26,526 nt of DNA from CAZPMO01 sp964587515 (GTDB lineage: Bacteria > Pseudomonadota > Alphaproteobacteria > MPNO01), in NCBI GenBank assembly GCA_964587515.1, contig CAZPMO010000053.1, positions 1-26,526 of the forward strand, written 5' to 3'. Shown here piece by piece: positions 15,759 through 22,804 of this stretch; the first letter of the stretch is position 1; each line of letters begins with the position of its first letter. The translations under genes and the position numbers were made by a program. Below the pieces are notes generated by a model that searched no databases, was not told where the DNA came from, and was given only the letters and a program-made list of their open reading frames with translations.

Positions 15759-16952
15759 TCATCCCGAAAGATCGACCAGTTCGCCTTCCTTGTCGCGCCC
15801 TTGCGCGCGGTACTGGCCAATCGCCTTCAGCAGCGGTTCGTCGCCGAGCGAATAAAGGATCGCGCCGGCGCCTTTCTCCAGGTTCACGTGACGCCGCCAC
15901 ATATTGGCCGGCACCACCAGGATATCGTTTTTTTCCCAATCGAGCCGCATACCGTTGACTTCCGTATAACCGCGTCCTTCGAGCACGGTATAGACCGTGC
16001 TGGAGGTGTGGCGGAACGCTTCGGTCTTCTCGCCCGGGCGCAGCATTTGCGCCTTGTAGGTCAGGGTTGGGAACAGGGTCGCGCCATCGACCGGGTTGAC
16101 GAACTCGACGATGATCCCCTCGTGCGGGCTGCCCTGCTGGTCGGCCAGCCCGGCGAGCGTGGTGCGCACATTGCCGCCCTTGAAGTGGAACATCGGCGTG
16201 CCGCCGTGGCCGGTTCCCCTGGTTTCCGGCACGAAACGCGGCACCATGCCGCCCGCACCATAGAGCTTCTGGGAATAATCGTCGAGCGGCGGCGGCGCGT
16301 TGGCGCCGCGTTCGGCATGGTCGTGTCGGATCCAGATCACGTCGAGCATTTCCAGCAGCGGCCAGTCGAGCACATCCATCCAGATCACCGGCTCGCCCGC
16401 GTCGTTGCCGTGGCCGTGCCAGGTGCCCGACGGGGTGAGGATCAGATCGCCGCGTCCGGCGATGCATTTTTCGCCTTCGATCAGGGTATAGCCGCCGGCC
16501 TCGGACAGTATGGTGCGGCTGGCGTTGGGCGAATGCAGGTGCTGCGGCGCGACGTCGCCCGCCTTATAGATCGAGACTGCGATGCGGATGGTGTTGGTGA
16601 CCTTCAGCGCGCCCGAAAGTCCGGGATTGGTCAGCAGGAACTGCTGGCGCTCGGTGAACTCCAGCGGCGCGATCTTGGCGATGCGGTGCAAATAGGGCTC
16701 GATCTCGGCCCACTTCCAGACGTGGGGCAGCACGCGCAACGGCGCCGACGGCGCGGACGCGGCGCCGGGCGGCGGCGTTTCAGGCATGGGCGGCGCGGCC
16801 CCTTCGTGCCATGCCGCCTGAAGCGGCTGATTGGCGCGGGTCCTGAGCCAGATATGCAGCGGCGCGGCCTCGTCGTTAAGGCGCTCCATCTCGGCCAGCG
16901 CATCGGCGGGCAGCGCCGCCTCGGCCAGTGAATCGGCAAGCAGTCTCGCCAT
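15759..16952 (-). CDS. Gentisate 1,2-dioxygenase-like bicupin
   Basis: A 397-residue bicupin of the gentisate / 1-hydroxy-2-naphthoate / salicylate dioxygenase family, which cleaves aromatic rings with Fe(II) and oxygen. The iron ligands in the first cupin are His138 and His140 (PQHLHSP) and His179 (TWHGHG); the 41-residue spacing matches gentisate dioxygenases. A second cupin covers about 275-370 (TVYTVLEGRGYTEVNG). AAGGAG precedes the ATG. It follows the AEC transporter gene by 19 bases, suggesting co-expression with uptake or export of a substrate. No maleylpyruvate isomerase or fumarylpyruvate hydrolase is adjacent, so the exact aromatic substrate is unproven. Confidence 0.88.
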   Translation of the reverse strand: MARLLADSLAEAALPADALAEMERLNDEAAPLHIWLRTRANQPLQAAWHEGAAPPMPETPPPGAASAPSAPLRVLPHVWKWAEIEPYLHRIAKIAPLEFTERQQFLLTNPGLSGALKVTNTIRIAVSIYKAGDVAPQHLHSPNASRTILSEAGGYTLIEGEKCIAGRGDLILTPSGTWHGHGNDAGEPVIWMDVLDWPLLEMLDVIWIRHDHAERGANAPPPLDDYSQKLYGAGGMVPRFVPETRGTGHGGTPMFHFKGGNVRTTLAGLADQQGSPHEGIIVEFVNPVDGATLFPTLTYKAQMLRPGEKTEAFRHTSSTVYTVLEGRGYTEVNGMRLDWEKNDILVVPANMWRRHVNLEKGAGAILYSLGDEPLLKAIGQYRAQGRDKEGELVDLSG

Positions 16953-16971
16953 GGGTTTTCTCCTTACCCGA

Positions 16972-17901
16972 TCAGAATAAGGTTACCCCCGTCCGCCAGG
17001 CAAGCACGGCGGACAGCGTAATCGCCGCGAACGCGTTCTCCAGGGTCACGATGCTCGCCATCAACTCCGCGTCGCCGCCGAGCTGGCGGGCCATCACATA
17101 GGTCGCCGGCGAGGACGGGGTGGCCGCCATCATCAGCGTCACGCTGGCGGCGAGACCAGTGAGGCCGGTGGCGCCGACGATCGCCCAGGCGAGCGCCGGC
17201 ATGACCAGGAGCTTCAGCGCGCATGTGGTCACCATTGCGCCGGTTCTTGCGCGGCCGATCGAAAGATCGAGCCCGGCCCCAACGCACAAAAGCGCTAGCG
17301 GCAGCGCCGACTTGCCGAGAATATCGAGCATTCCCATGACCCAGTCGGGGCGCGGCGCGTCCAGTACGTTCAGGGCGGCGCCGGCGGCACAGGCGAGGAT
17401 CAGCGGGTTGGTGATTATCTGGACAGGTATGCGCAGCCAACTCTTGCCGTTGCCCGAACCATAGACCGCCAGCGCGGCAATGCTGATGACGTTTACCGTC
17501 GGCATCATGATGGCAATGAACACCGCCGTGATCGTCAGCCCTACTGGTCCGAAGAATGTCGCGGCGATCGCGAAGCCGATATAGGCGTTCAGCCTGACCG
17601 AGCCTTGCAGCACCGAGGTGAAGCCGGGACCGTCGATGCGCAGGATCGGCTTCAGCACAACGGCAAGGAGCGTCATCCCCGCCGAAAGCAGCAGGATCGT
17701 CGAGGCGAGCGGCCAGATCTGAAGCCCGCCGAGATCGGCCGAGGCGAGACTGTGGATGATCAGCGCCGGCAACAGAACGAAATAAGACAGCCGCTCCGCC
17801 GGCGCCCAGAACCCGTCGCCGGGAAATCCGGTGCGCTTGAAGCCATAGCCGATGACAATGATCAGGAAGATCGGCGCGATGTTGGAGACGACTTGAATCA
17901 A
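16972..17901 (-). CDS. AEC-family transporter
   Basis: A 309-residue membrane protein of the auxin efflux carrier family, about ten hydrophobic segments, the normal family size. Landmarks are the N-terminal PIFLIIVIGYGFKRTG, the central GSVRLNAYIGFAIA (Asn in the crossover region) and the C-terminal PSSPATYVMARQLGGD. Members export or take up organic acids such as malonate or malate. The only in-frame start matching family length is TTG 17901, which overlaps the ruvX stop as TTGA and so is probably coupled to it. It is followed by the gentisate-dioxygenase-like gene, suggesting an aromatic or dicarboxylic acid substrate. Confidence 0.88.
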   Translation of the reverse strand: MIQVVSNIAPIFLIIVIGYGFKRTGFPGDGFWAPAERLSYFVLLPALIIHSLASADLGGLQIWPLASTILLLSAGMTLLAVVLKPILRIDGPGFTSVLQGSVRLNAYIGFAIAATFFGPVGLTITAVFIAIMMPTVNVISIAALAVYGSGNGKSWLRIPVQIITNPLILACAAGAALNVLDAPRPDWVMGMLDILGKSALPLALLCVGAGLDLSIGRARTGAMVTTCALKLLVMPALAWAIVGATGLTGLAASVTLMMAATPSSPATYVMARQLGGDAELMASIVTLENAFAAITLSAVLAWRTGVTLF

Positions 17902-18368
17902 GCGCGCGCCGCCTTCAGACGATCGAGCGCGCCCTGGAGAATGTAGGCGGCGGCCATCTTGTCGACCACCTCGGCGCGGCGGCGCCGCGAGACATCGGCC
18001 TCCAGCAGGGTGCGCGTCACCGCCGCCGTCGACAGCCGCTCGTCCCAGAACGCAATGGGGATATCGATGCGCCCCAGCAGATTTTCCGCGAACTGACGCG
18101 CCGACTGACAGCGCGGCCCCTCGCTGCCGTCCATGTTGACGGGCAGCCCGATCACCAGTCCGCCGACGCCGCGTTCCGTGATCACGGCGCTCAGCCGTTC
18201 CGCGTCGGCGGTAAATTTCGACCGCTTCAGGGTTTCCATGGGCGTCGCGATCATCAGGCTGCCGTCGGACACCGCGAGGCCGATGGTCTTCTCGCCGAGA
18301 TCGAGCCCCAGCAGACACGCGCCGCGCGCCAGTAACGCCTCCATTTCCACCATATCGACCACCGCCAT
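17898..18368 (-). CDS. ruvX: RuvX/YqgF Holliday-junction resolvase-like nuclease
   Basis: A 156-residue RNase H-fold protein implicated in 16S rRNA 5'-end maturation and junction processing. LGLDLGEKTIGLAVSD (21-36) holds the first catalytic aspartate, VIGLPVNMDGSEG the central motif, WDERLSTAAV the conserved Glu, and DKMAAAYILQGAL the last Asp. Its ATG lies three bases after the vapC-like stop, and its stop overlaps the transporter start, so it sits in the middle of one continuous minus-strand unit. In related genomes ruvX is usually directly divergent from gatC, and here the toxin-antitoxin pair lies between them. Confidence 0.94.
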   Translation of the reverse strand: MAVVDMVEMEALLARGACLLGLDLGEKTIGLAVSDGSLMIATPMETLKRSKFTADAERLSAVITERGVGGLVIGLPVNMDGSEGPRCQSARQFAENLLGRIDIPIAFWDERLSTAAVTRTLLEADVSRRRRAEVVDKMAAAYILQGALDRLKAARA

Positions 18369-18371
18369 GTC

Positions 18372-18779
18372 TCAGGCCGCCAACACGTCGACATGGCCTT
18401 CGGCGCCGTAGCGCAGGATATCGCGGTCGCGGGTCACCAGCGTCGCCCCGAGTACGCGCGCCGATGCGACGATCATCCGGTCGGCGGGATCGTCTTGAAA
18501 TGAACCCGGCAAATCGTATGCGTGGATGGCGATTTCCGGCGTCAAGGGACTGACCGCCAGTCCCGGCTTTGATACCACCTCATCTACCCAAATCTCGACC
18601 GCGGCGCCAAGCGCAATCCGGTTTTTCGCGACCAGCATCGCAATCTCCCAAAACACCACCGCCGGCACCAGCGTCCGATCCGCCCGAGCGGCTTCCTCGA
18701 TTTCCTCGCGTGCCGCGAACCCCAGAGTGGGGTTGCCCGACATCAGCCAGATGAGGACATGGGTATCCAGCACAAGCAT
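18372..18779 (-). CDS. vapC: VapC-type PIN-domain toxin
   Basis: A 135-residue PIN-domain ribonuclease toxin. The acidic active-site residues are present: Asp5 (LDTHVLIWL), Glu45 (FWEIAML), Asp100 (DPADRMIVASA) and the TRDRDILRY segment with Asp118 and Asp120. VapC toxins cut tRNA or rRNA; the target here cannot be read from sequence. The ATG at 18779 abuts the antitoxin stop. It lies three bases ahead of ruvX in the same direction. Confidence 0.93.
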   Translation of the reverse strand: MLVLDTHVLIWLMSGNPTLGFAAREEIEEAARADRTLVPAVVFWEIAMLVAKNRIALGAAVEIWVDEVVSKPGLAVSPLTPEIAIHAYDLPGSFQDDPADRMIVASARVLGATLVTRDRDILRYGAEGHVDVLAA

Positions 18780-19061
18780 TCAGTCGTCTTTTTGCGGCTT
18801 GTGCAGCTCGTCCCAGCTTTTCAACATATGCCTATCCCAGCCGGGATCGAGGACCGGTTCGACGATGTCGCCGAGAATGGTTACCGACCCTCTCATGCTC
18901 CCGAACAACGAATGCCGCCCCTCGATCACCGGCGTGAGCTTGGCGACCGGCTTGCCGTGCTTGGTAATGACCAGCTCTTCGCCGGTCTCGGCGACCTCGT
19001 CCATCAGCTTCAGGCACTTGGCCTTGAATTCGCCGGCGGCTATTTCGCGTGATTTCGCCAT
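18780..19061 (-). CDS. Phd/YefM-family antitoxin paired with VapC
   Basis: A 93-residue antitoxin starting MAKSREIAAGEFKAKCLKLM. The N-terminal Phd/YefM fold is clear (VAETGEELVITKHGKPVAKLTP), and the C-terminus (WDRHMLKSWDEL) is the expected toxin-neutralising segment. Two in-frame ATGs exist, 19073 and 19061. I prefer 19061 because the family begins near MAKSREI and the 19073 codon lies inside the operator arm; neither has a Shine-Dalgarno. The adjacent perfect inverted repeat suggests autorepression. Together with the PIN toxin it forms a complete module inserted between ruvX and gatC. Confidence 0.88.
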   Translation of the reverse strand: MAKSREIAAGEFKAKCLKLMDEVAETGEELVITKHGKPVAKLTPVIEGRHSLFGSMRGSVTILGDIVEPVLDPGWDRHMLKSWDELHKPQKDD

Positions 19062-19063
19062 GT

Positions 19064-19094
19064 TTATGACCATAGTCAGTGACCATGGTCATAA
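19064..19094. promoter_or_regulatory. Inverted-repeat operator of the Phd-VapC pair
   Basis: Perfect 10-bp arms TTATGACCAT (19064-19073) and ATGGTCATAA (19085-19094) flank 11 bases. A nested palindrome GACCATGGTC lies at 19081-19090 and GTCA-G-TGAC at 19075-19083. The repeat covers part of the -10, the predicted start and the upstream candidate ATG, the right position for repression by the antitoxin. Confidence 0.7.
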
Positions 19095-19119
19095 TAGACC
19101 GTTCGAGGCCGTTTCGCAA
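19091..19119 (-). promoter_or_regulatory. Promoter of the Phd-VapC pair
   Basis: The minus strand has -35 TTGCGA (19114-19119), exactly 17 bases, and -10 TATTAT (19091-19096, 5 of 6). The start should fall near 19084, inside the operator, giving a leader of about 10-23 bases depending on the start codon. The operator arms overlap the -10. Confidence 0.6.
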
Positions 19120-19126
19120 GCTTGCG
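19115..19126. repeat. 12-bp palindrome between divergent promoters
   Basis: CGCAAGCTTGCG is a perfect palindrome that contains most of both -35 elements, TTGCGA for the antitoxin (minus) and TTGCGG for gatC (plus), two bases apart. The symmetry could result simply from two back-to-back -35 boxes. Confidence 0.5.
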
Positions 19127-19150
19127 GGCGGCCTTGGCGGGTGATAGGTT
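19122..19150 (+). promoter_or_regulatory. Candidate gatCAB promoter
   Basis: -35 TTGCGG (19122-19127), a 17-base spacer and -10 TAGGTT (19145-19150) would start transcription near 19157 with a 35-base leader that includes the gatC ribosome binding site. The -10 is weak (3 of 6), so this rests mostly on spacing and position. Confidence 0.35.
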
Positions 19151-19191
19151 CCGCGCGCTTTTCCAACGAATTCGGCAACCGGAGCAATATT

Positions 19192-19479
19192 ATGCCGGTC
19201 GACAGGGCCACCGTGCAAAAGATCGCGGCGCTCGCGCGCATCGACGTGCCCGAGGCGGAGCTGGACAAGCTCGCGGCGGAGCTTTCCAACATCCTGGGCT
19301 GGGTGGAGCAGCTCGGCGAGGTCGATACCGAGGGCGTGGCGCCCATGGCCTCGGTGATCGAGATGACGCTGCGCCGGCGCGCCGACGAGGTCACCGACGG
19401 CGGCATCCGCGACGACGTGCTGGCCAACGCGCCTGATGCGCGCGACGGGTTCTTCGCCGTGCCGAAGGTCATCGAATGA
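19192..19479 (+). CDS. gatC: Asp-tRNA(Asn)/Glu-tRNA(Gln) amidotransferase subunit C
   Basis: A 95-residue linker subunit that stabilises the GatA-GatB complex, of typical length. It begins MPVDRATVQKIAALARIDV and carries the family pattern LSNILGWVEQLGEVDTEGVAPM with the C-terminal RRADEVTDGG. CGGAG lies seven bases before the ATG. The longer open frame upstream crosses the antitoxin genes and is not coding. The stop overlaps the gatA start (ATGA), so the two are coupled. Confidence 0.95.
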   Translation: MPVDRATVQKIAALARIDVPEAELDKLAAELSNILGWVEQLGEVDTEGVAPMASVIEMTLRRRADEVTDGGIRDDVLANAPDARDGFFAVPKVIE

Positions 19480-20957
19480 CGTCCGAACTGACCCGGATGA
19501 CGATCGCCGAGGCGCGCGCCGCGCTGACGACGGGCGATGTCTCGGCGCGCGAACTCACCGAGGCTCACATCGAAGCGGTAGAGGCGGCGCGTCCGCTCAA
19601 CGCCTTCGTCGCGGAGACGCCGGAACGCGCGCTGGCCGACGCCGAGGCGTCCGATGCGCGTCGCCGGTCGTCGGGCGAGGCCGGGCTGCTGGAAGGCATC
19701 CCGGTCGCCATCAAGGATCTGTTCTGCACCGAGGGCGTTTCCTCGACCGCCGGCTCGCATATCCTGGAGGGGTTCAAGCCGCCCTATGAGTCCACCGTGA
19801 CCGCCAATATGCGGCGCGAGGGCATGGTGATGCTGGGCAAGACCAACATGGACGAGTTCGCCATGGGTTCGTCCAACGAGACCAGTCATTACGGCCCGGT
19901 CGAGAATCCGTGGCGGCGCGCGGGCGACAACCGCCCGTTGGTGCCGGGCGGTTCGTCGGGCGGTTCGGCGGCGGCGGTCGCGGCGCGCGCCTGCCTGGCC
20001 GCGACCGGCACCGACACCGGCGGCTCGATCCGCCAGCCGGCGTCGTTCTGCGGCGTCGTCGGGCTCAAGCCGACCTACGGGCGGTGTTCGCGCTGGGGCA
20101 TCATCGCGTTCGCGTCCTCGCTCGATCAGGCGGGACCGATGACGCGCAGCGTGCGCGATGGGGCGATCATGCTGCGCGCGATGGCGGGGTTCGATCCAAA
20201 GGATTCAACCTCGGCCGACGTCGCCGTACCGGACTTCGAGGCCGTGATCGGCCAGGGGGTGAAGGGCCTGCGGATCGGCATTCCCAAGGAATACATGATC
20301 GACGGCATCGCCGAAGATATTCGCGCTTTGTGGGACCGGGGCGTCGCCTGGTTGCGCGACGCCGGGGCCGAACCGGTCGAGGTCAGCCTGCCGCACACGT
20401 CATACGCGCTGCCCGCGTATTACATCATCGCGCCGGCCGAGGCGTCGTCGAACCTCGCGCGCTATGACGGGGTGCGCTACGGGCTGCGCCGCGACCATGA
20501 CGATCTGACCCGCATGTATTCGGAAACCCGCGGCGACGGCTTCGGGCCCGAGGTGCGCCGGCGCGTGCTGATCGGCACCTATGTGCTTTCGGCCGGTTAT
20601 TACGACGCCTATTACCGCCAGGCGCAGAAGGTGCGCGCCCTGATCTCGCGGGATTTCGAGACCGCGTTCGAGACCTGCGACGTAGTACTGACGCCGACCT
20701 CGCCGTTCGAGGCTTTCGCCATGGGCGAGAAGTCGGATGATCCGATCGCGATGTATCTCAACGACGTGCTGTGCGTGCCGGCCAGCCTCGCCGGGCTGCC
20801 CGGCATCTCGGTGCCGGCCGGGCTGACGCCGGACGGGCTGCCGCTGGGGCTTCAGCTCATCGGCCGCGCCTTCGACGAGGAGACCATGCTGCGCGCCGCC
20901 GAGGTGCTCGAACAGGCCGCCGGCTTCACCGCGACGCCGGCGGCGGCGGACGCATGA
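19476..20957 (+). CDS. gatA: Asp-tRNA(Asn)/Glu-tRNA(Gln) amidotransferase subunit A
   Basis: A 493-residue amidase-signature glutaminase that supplies ammonia to convert misacylated Glu-tRNA(Gln) or Asp-tRNA(Asn). The Ser-cisSer-Lys triad is intact: Lys80 (PVAIKD), Ser160 (PGGSSGGSAA) and nucleophile Ser184 (TGGSIRQPAS). GKTNMDEFAMGSSNE (121-135) and VGLKPTYGRCSRWG are further diagnostic stretches. Its ATG overlaps the gatC stop. It is followed by a small membrane-protein gene before gatB, so the gatCAB operon is interrupted. Confidence 0.97.
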   Translation: MTSELTRMTIAEARAALTTGDVSARELTEAHIEAVEAARPLNAFVAETPERALADAEASDARRRSSGEAGLLEGIPVAIKDLFCTEGVSSTAGSHILEGFKPPYESTVTANMRREGMVMLGKTNMDEFAMGSSNETSHYGPVENPWRRAGDNRPLVPGGSSGGSAAAVAARACLAATGTDTGGSIRQPASFCGVVGLKPTYGRCSRWGIIAFASSLDQAGPMTRSVRDGAIMLRAMAGFDPKDSTSADVAVPDFEAVIGQGVKGLRIGIPKEYMIDGIAEDIRALWDRGVAWLRDAGAEPVEVSLPHTSYALPAYYIIAPAEASSNLARYDGVRYGLRRDHDDLTRMYSETRGDGFGPEVRRRVLIGTYVLSAGYYDAYYRQAQKVRALISRDFETAFETCDVVLTPTSPFEAFAMGEKSDDPIAMYLNDVLCVPASLAGLPGISVPAGLTPDGLPLGLQLIGRAFDEETMLRAAEVLEQAAGFTATPAAADA

Positions 20958-20960
20958 ACG

Positions 20961-21278
20961 GTGGCGATCGTATGGTACACGCTGATCCATGTCAGCCTCG
21001 GGCTGATCGGCTATCAATTCTTTACCTTCACCAATCTCGGCGCCATCTACGCGGCGGCCGCGGCCGCGGTGGTCCAGGGCTATGCGACCTGGGAAATCCA
21101 TCGCGTCACCAAACCCAAATTCGACGCCGCCTTTATCGGCGCGCCGGGCTCGGACAAGCATCGCGAACAGCTGCGCGAATACAGGAAACGCCTCGGACGG
21201 CTGTTTATCTTCCGCCTGTCGGCGTTCACCATCCTGACCCTGCTGGTCGCCGCGATCATGCGCGGCGCGGGAGCCTGA
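20961..21278 (+). CDS. Small membrane protein inside the gat operon
   Basis: A 105-residue protein I do not recognise. It starts at GTG 20961, three bases after the gatA stop, and ends one base before the gatB ATG, so it is tightly embedded in the operon. Hydrophobic segments at about 5-42 (probably two closely spaced helices, with an AAAAAAVV stretch) and 81-99 surround a basic, probably cytosolic loop (DKHREQLREYRKRLGR). Start choice is limited: no ATG in this frame gives the hydrophobic N-terminus. The position suggests co-translation with the amidotransferase, but nothing ties it to tRNA work. Confidence 0.75.
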   Translation: MAIVWYTLIHVSLGLIGYQFFTFTNLGAIYAAAAAAVVQGYATWEIHRVTKPKFDAAFIGAPGSDKHREQLREYRKRLGRLFIFRLSAFTILTLLVAAIMRGAGA

Positions 21279-21279
21279 C

Positions 21280-22726
21280 ATGTCATTGATCCAAGGCGAA
21301 ACCGGCGCGTGGGAAATCGTCATCGGGCTGGAGGTCCACGCCCAGGTGGTTTCCGAGGCTAAGCTGTTCTCGGGGGCGCCCACCGCCTTCGGGGCCGAGC
21401 CCAACACCCAGGTCTCGCTGGTCGACGCGGCGATGCCCGGCATGCTGCCGGTGATCAACGAGAAATGCGTCAAACAGGCGGTGCGCACCGGGCTCGGGCT
21501 CGGCGCGCGGATCAACCTCACCTCGATCTTCGACCGCAAGAACTATTTCTATCCCGATTTGCCGCAGGGCTATCAGATCTCGCAATTCTCGGACCCCATC
21601 GTCGGGACCGGCGCGGTCGAGATCGACCTCGAGGACGGCTCGACGCGCACTATTGGCATCACGCGGCTGCATCTCGAGCAGGACGCCGGCAAGTCGATCC
21701 ACGACCAGGACCCGTCGGCGACGCTGATCGACCTCAACCGCTCCGGCGTCGCGCTGATGGAGATCGTCTCGGAGCCCGACATGCGCTCGGCCGAGGAGGC
21801 CGCCGCCTATCTCGCCAAGATACGCTCGATCCTGCGGTACCTCGGCACCTGCGACGGCAACATGCAGGAAGGCTCCATGCGCGCCGACGTCAACGTTTCG
21901 GTGCGCAAGCCGGGTGGCGCGCTGGGCACACGCTGCGAGATCAAGAACATCAATTCCGTGCGTTTCGTGCGCCAGGCGATCGAGTACGAATCACGCCGCC
22001 AGGTCGAATTGATCGAGGACGGCGGCGAGATCGTCCAGGAAACCCGTCTGTTCGATACCGATTCCGGCGTCACGCGCTCCTTGCGCTCCAAGGAAGAATC
22101 CCACGATTACCGCTATTTCCCCGATCCCGATTTGCCGCCGCTGGTGCTGACCCAGGACTATGTGGACGCCATCCGCGCCGGCCTCCCGGAACTGCCCGAC
22201 GCGAAGAAGACGCGTTTCATGGAGGNNNNNNNNNNCGGCGGAGGATTCAGGCGTGCTGGTGGCCGAACGCGAGGGCGCCGAGTTCTTCGAGGCGGCGGCC
22301 GACGGCCGCGATCCCCGCGGCGCCGCCAACTGGGTGATCCACGATCTCACCGGCGCGCTGAACAAGGCCGGCGCCGACATCGCGGACTCGCCGGTCTCGG
22401 CCGCCGCGCTCGGCGGGCTGCTCGACCTCATCGCCGACGACACCATATCGGGGCGCATCGCCAAGGACGTTTTCGCCGAGATGTTCGAAACGGGCCGCGC
22501 CGCCGCCGATATCGTCGAGGAAAAGGGCCTGAAACAGGTCACCGACACCGGCGCCATCGAAAGCGTGGTCGACGCCATCATCGCCGGCAACGCGGGCCAG
22601 GTGGATCAATACCGCGCCGGCAACGAAAAGGTGATCGGCTGGTTCGTCGGCCAGGTGATGAAGGAAACCGGCGGCAAGGCCAACCCCAAGGCGGTCAACG
22701 AGATCCTGCGGAAAAAACTCGCGTGA
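21280..22726 (+). CDS. gatB: Asp-tRNA(Asn)/Glu-tRNA(Gln) amidotransferase subunit B, with assembly gap
   Basis: The tRNA-binding, kinase-like subunit. The N-terminal part reads WEIVIGLEVHAQV, FYPDLPQGYQISQFS and the GatB signature DLNRSGVALMEIVSEPDM, then MQEGSMRADVNVSVR. A run of ten N (22226-22235) breaks the sequence after KKTRFME. The downstream part resumes in another frame as AEDSGVLVAEREGAEFFE and continues through a complete YqeY-like tail (NPKAVNEILRKKLA) to TGA 22724-22726. Both halves are intact, so the frame change comes from a wrong N count. GGGAG precedes the ATG. Confidence 0.95.
22226..22235. other. Assembly gap (10 N) in gatB
   Basis: Ten undetermined bases. Ten would not keep frame between the two gatB parts. 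Family alignment (a short Y-G-L-like link between KTRFME and AED) suggests about five missing residues, which needs 12 bases in the gap, so ten is probably an arbitrary placeholder. Confidence 0.9.
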
Positions 22727-22739
22727 TGACTGGATCAGG

Positions 22740-22767
22740 TTGACAGTGGAATTAATCGTTTTATAAC
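22740..22767 (+). promoter_or_regulatory. Strong promoter of the higBA fusion
   Basis: A perfect -35 TTGACA (22740-22745), 16 bases and -10 TATAAC (22762-22767, 5 of 6). The start would be near 22774 with about 31 bases of leader that lack a Shine-Dalgarno. The -10 lies in the first operator arm. Confidence 0.65.
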
Positions 22768-22796
22768 GCTTGGCGTTATATAACGTAGTCCGTTAT
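22762..22796. promoter_or_regulatory. Multi-half-site operator of higBA
   Basis: Four alternating half-sites: TATAACGC (22762-22769), GCGTTATA (22773-22780), ATAACG (22780-22785) and CGTTAT (22791-22796). The outer pair makes a perfect 8-bp inverted repeat with a 3-base spacer, and the central pair a perfect 12-bp palindrome CGTTATATAACG (22774-22785). It overlaps both candidate promoters, as expected for HigA autoregulation. Confidence 0.7.
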
Positions 22797-22799
22797 AAT
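22770..22799 (+). promoter_or_regulatory. Second higBA promoter, possibly leaderless
   Basis: A perfect -10 TATAAT (22794-22799) with a fair -35 TTGGCG (22770-22775) at 18-base spacing. The predicted start coincides with the ATG at 22805, so any mRNA from here would be leaderless. It is fully covered by the operator half-sites. Confidence 0.4.
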
Positions 22800-22804
22800 T
22801 CAAA

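Noticed and set aside
15639..16931. 430-codon plus-strand ORF opposite the dioxygenase-like gene
   Set aside because: Shadow of the bicupin, whose iron ligands and second cupin are clear on the minus strand.
21465..22337. Alternative-frame ORF across the gatB gap
   Set aside because: Arginine-rich off-frame reading that spans the N-run; gatB in its own frames is unmistakable.
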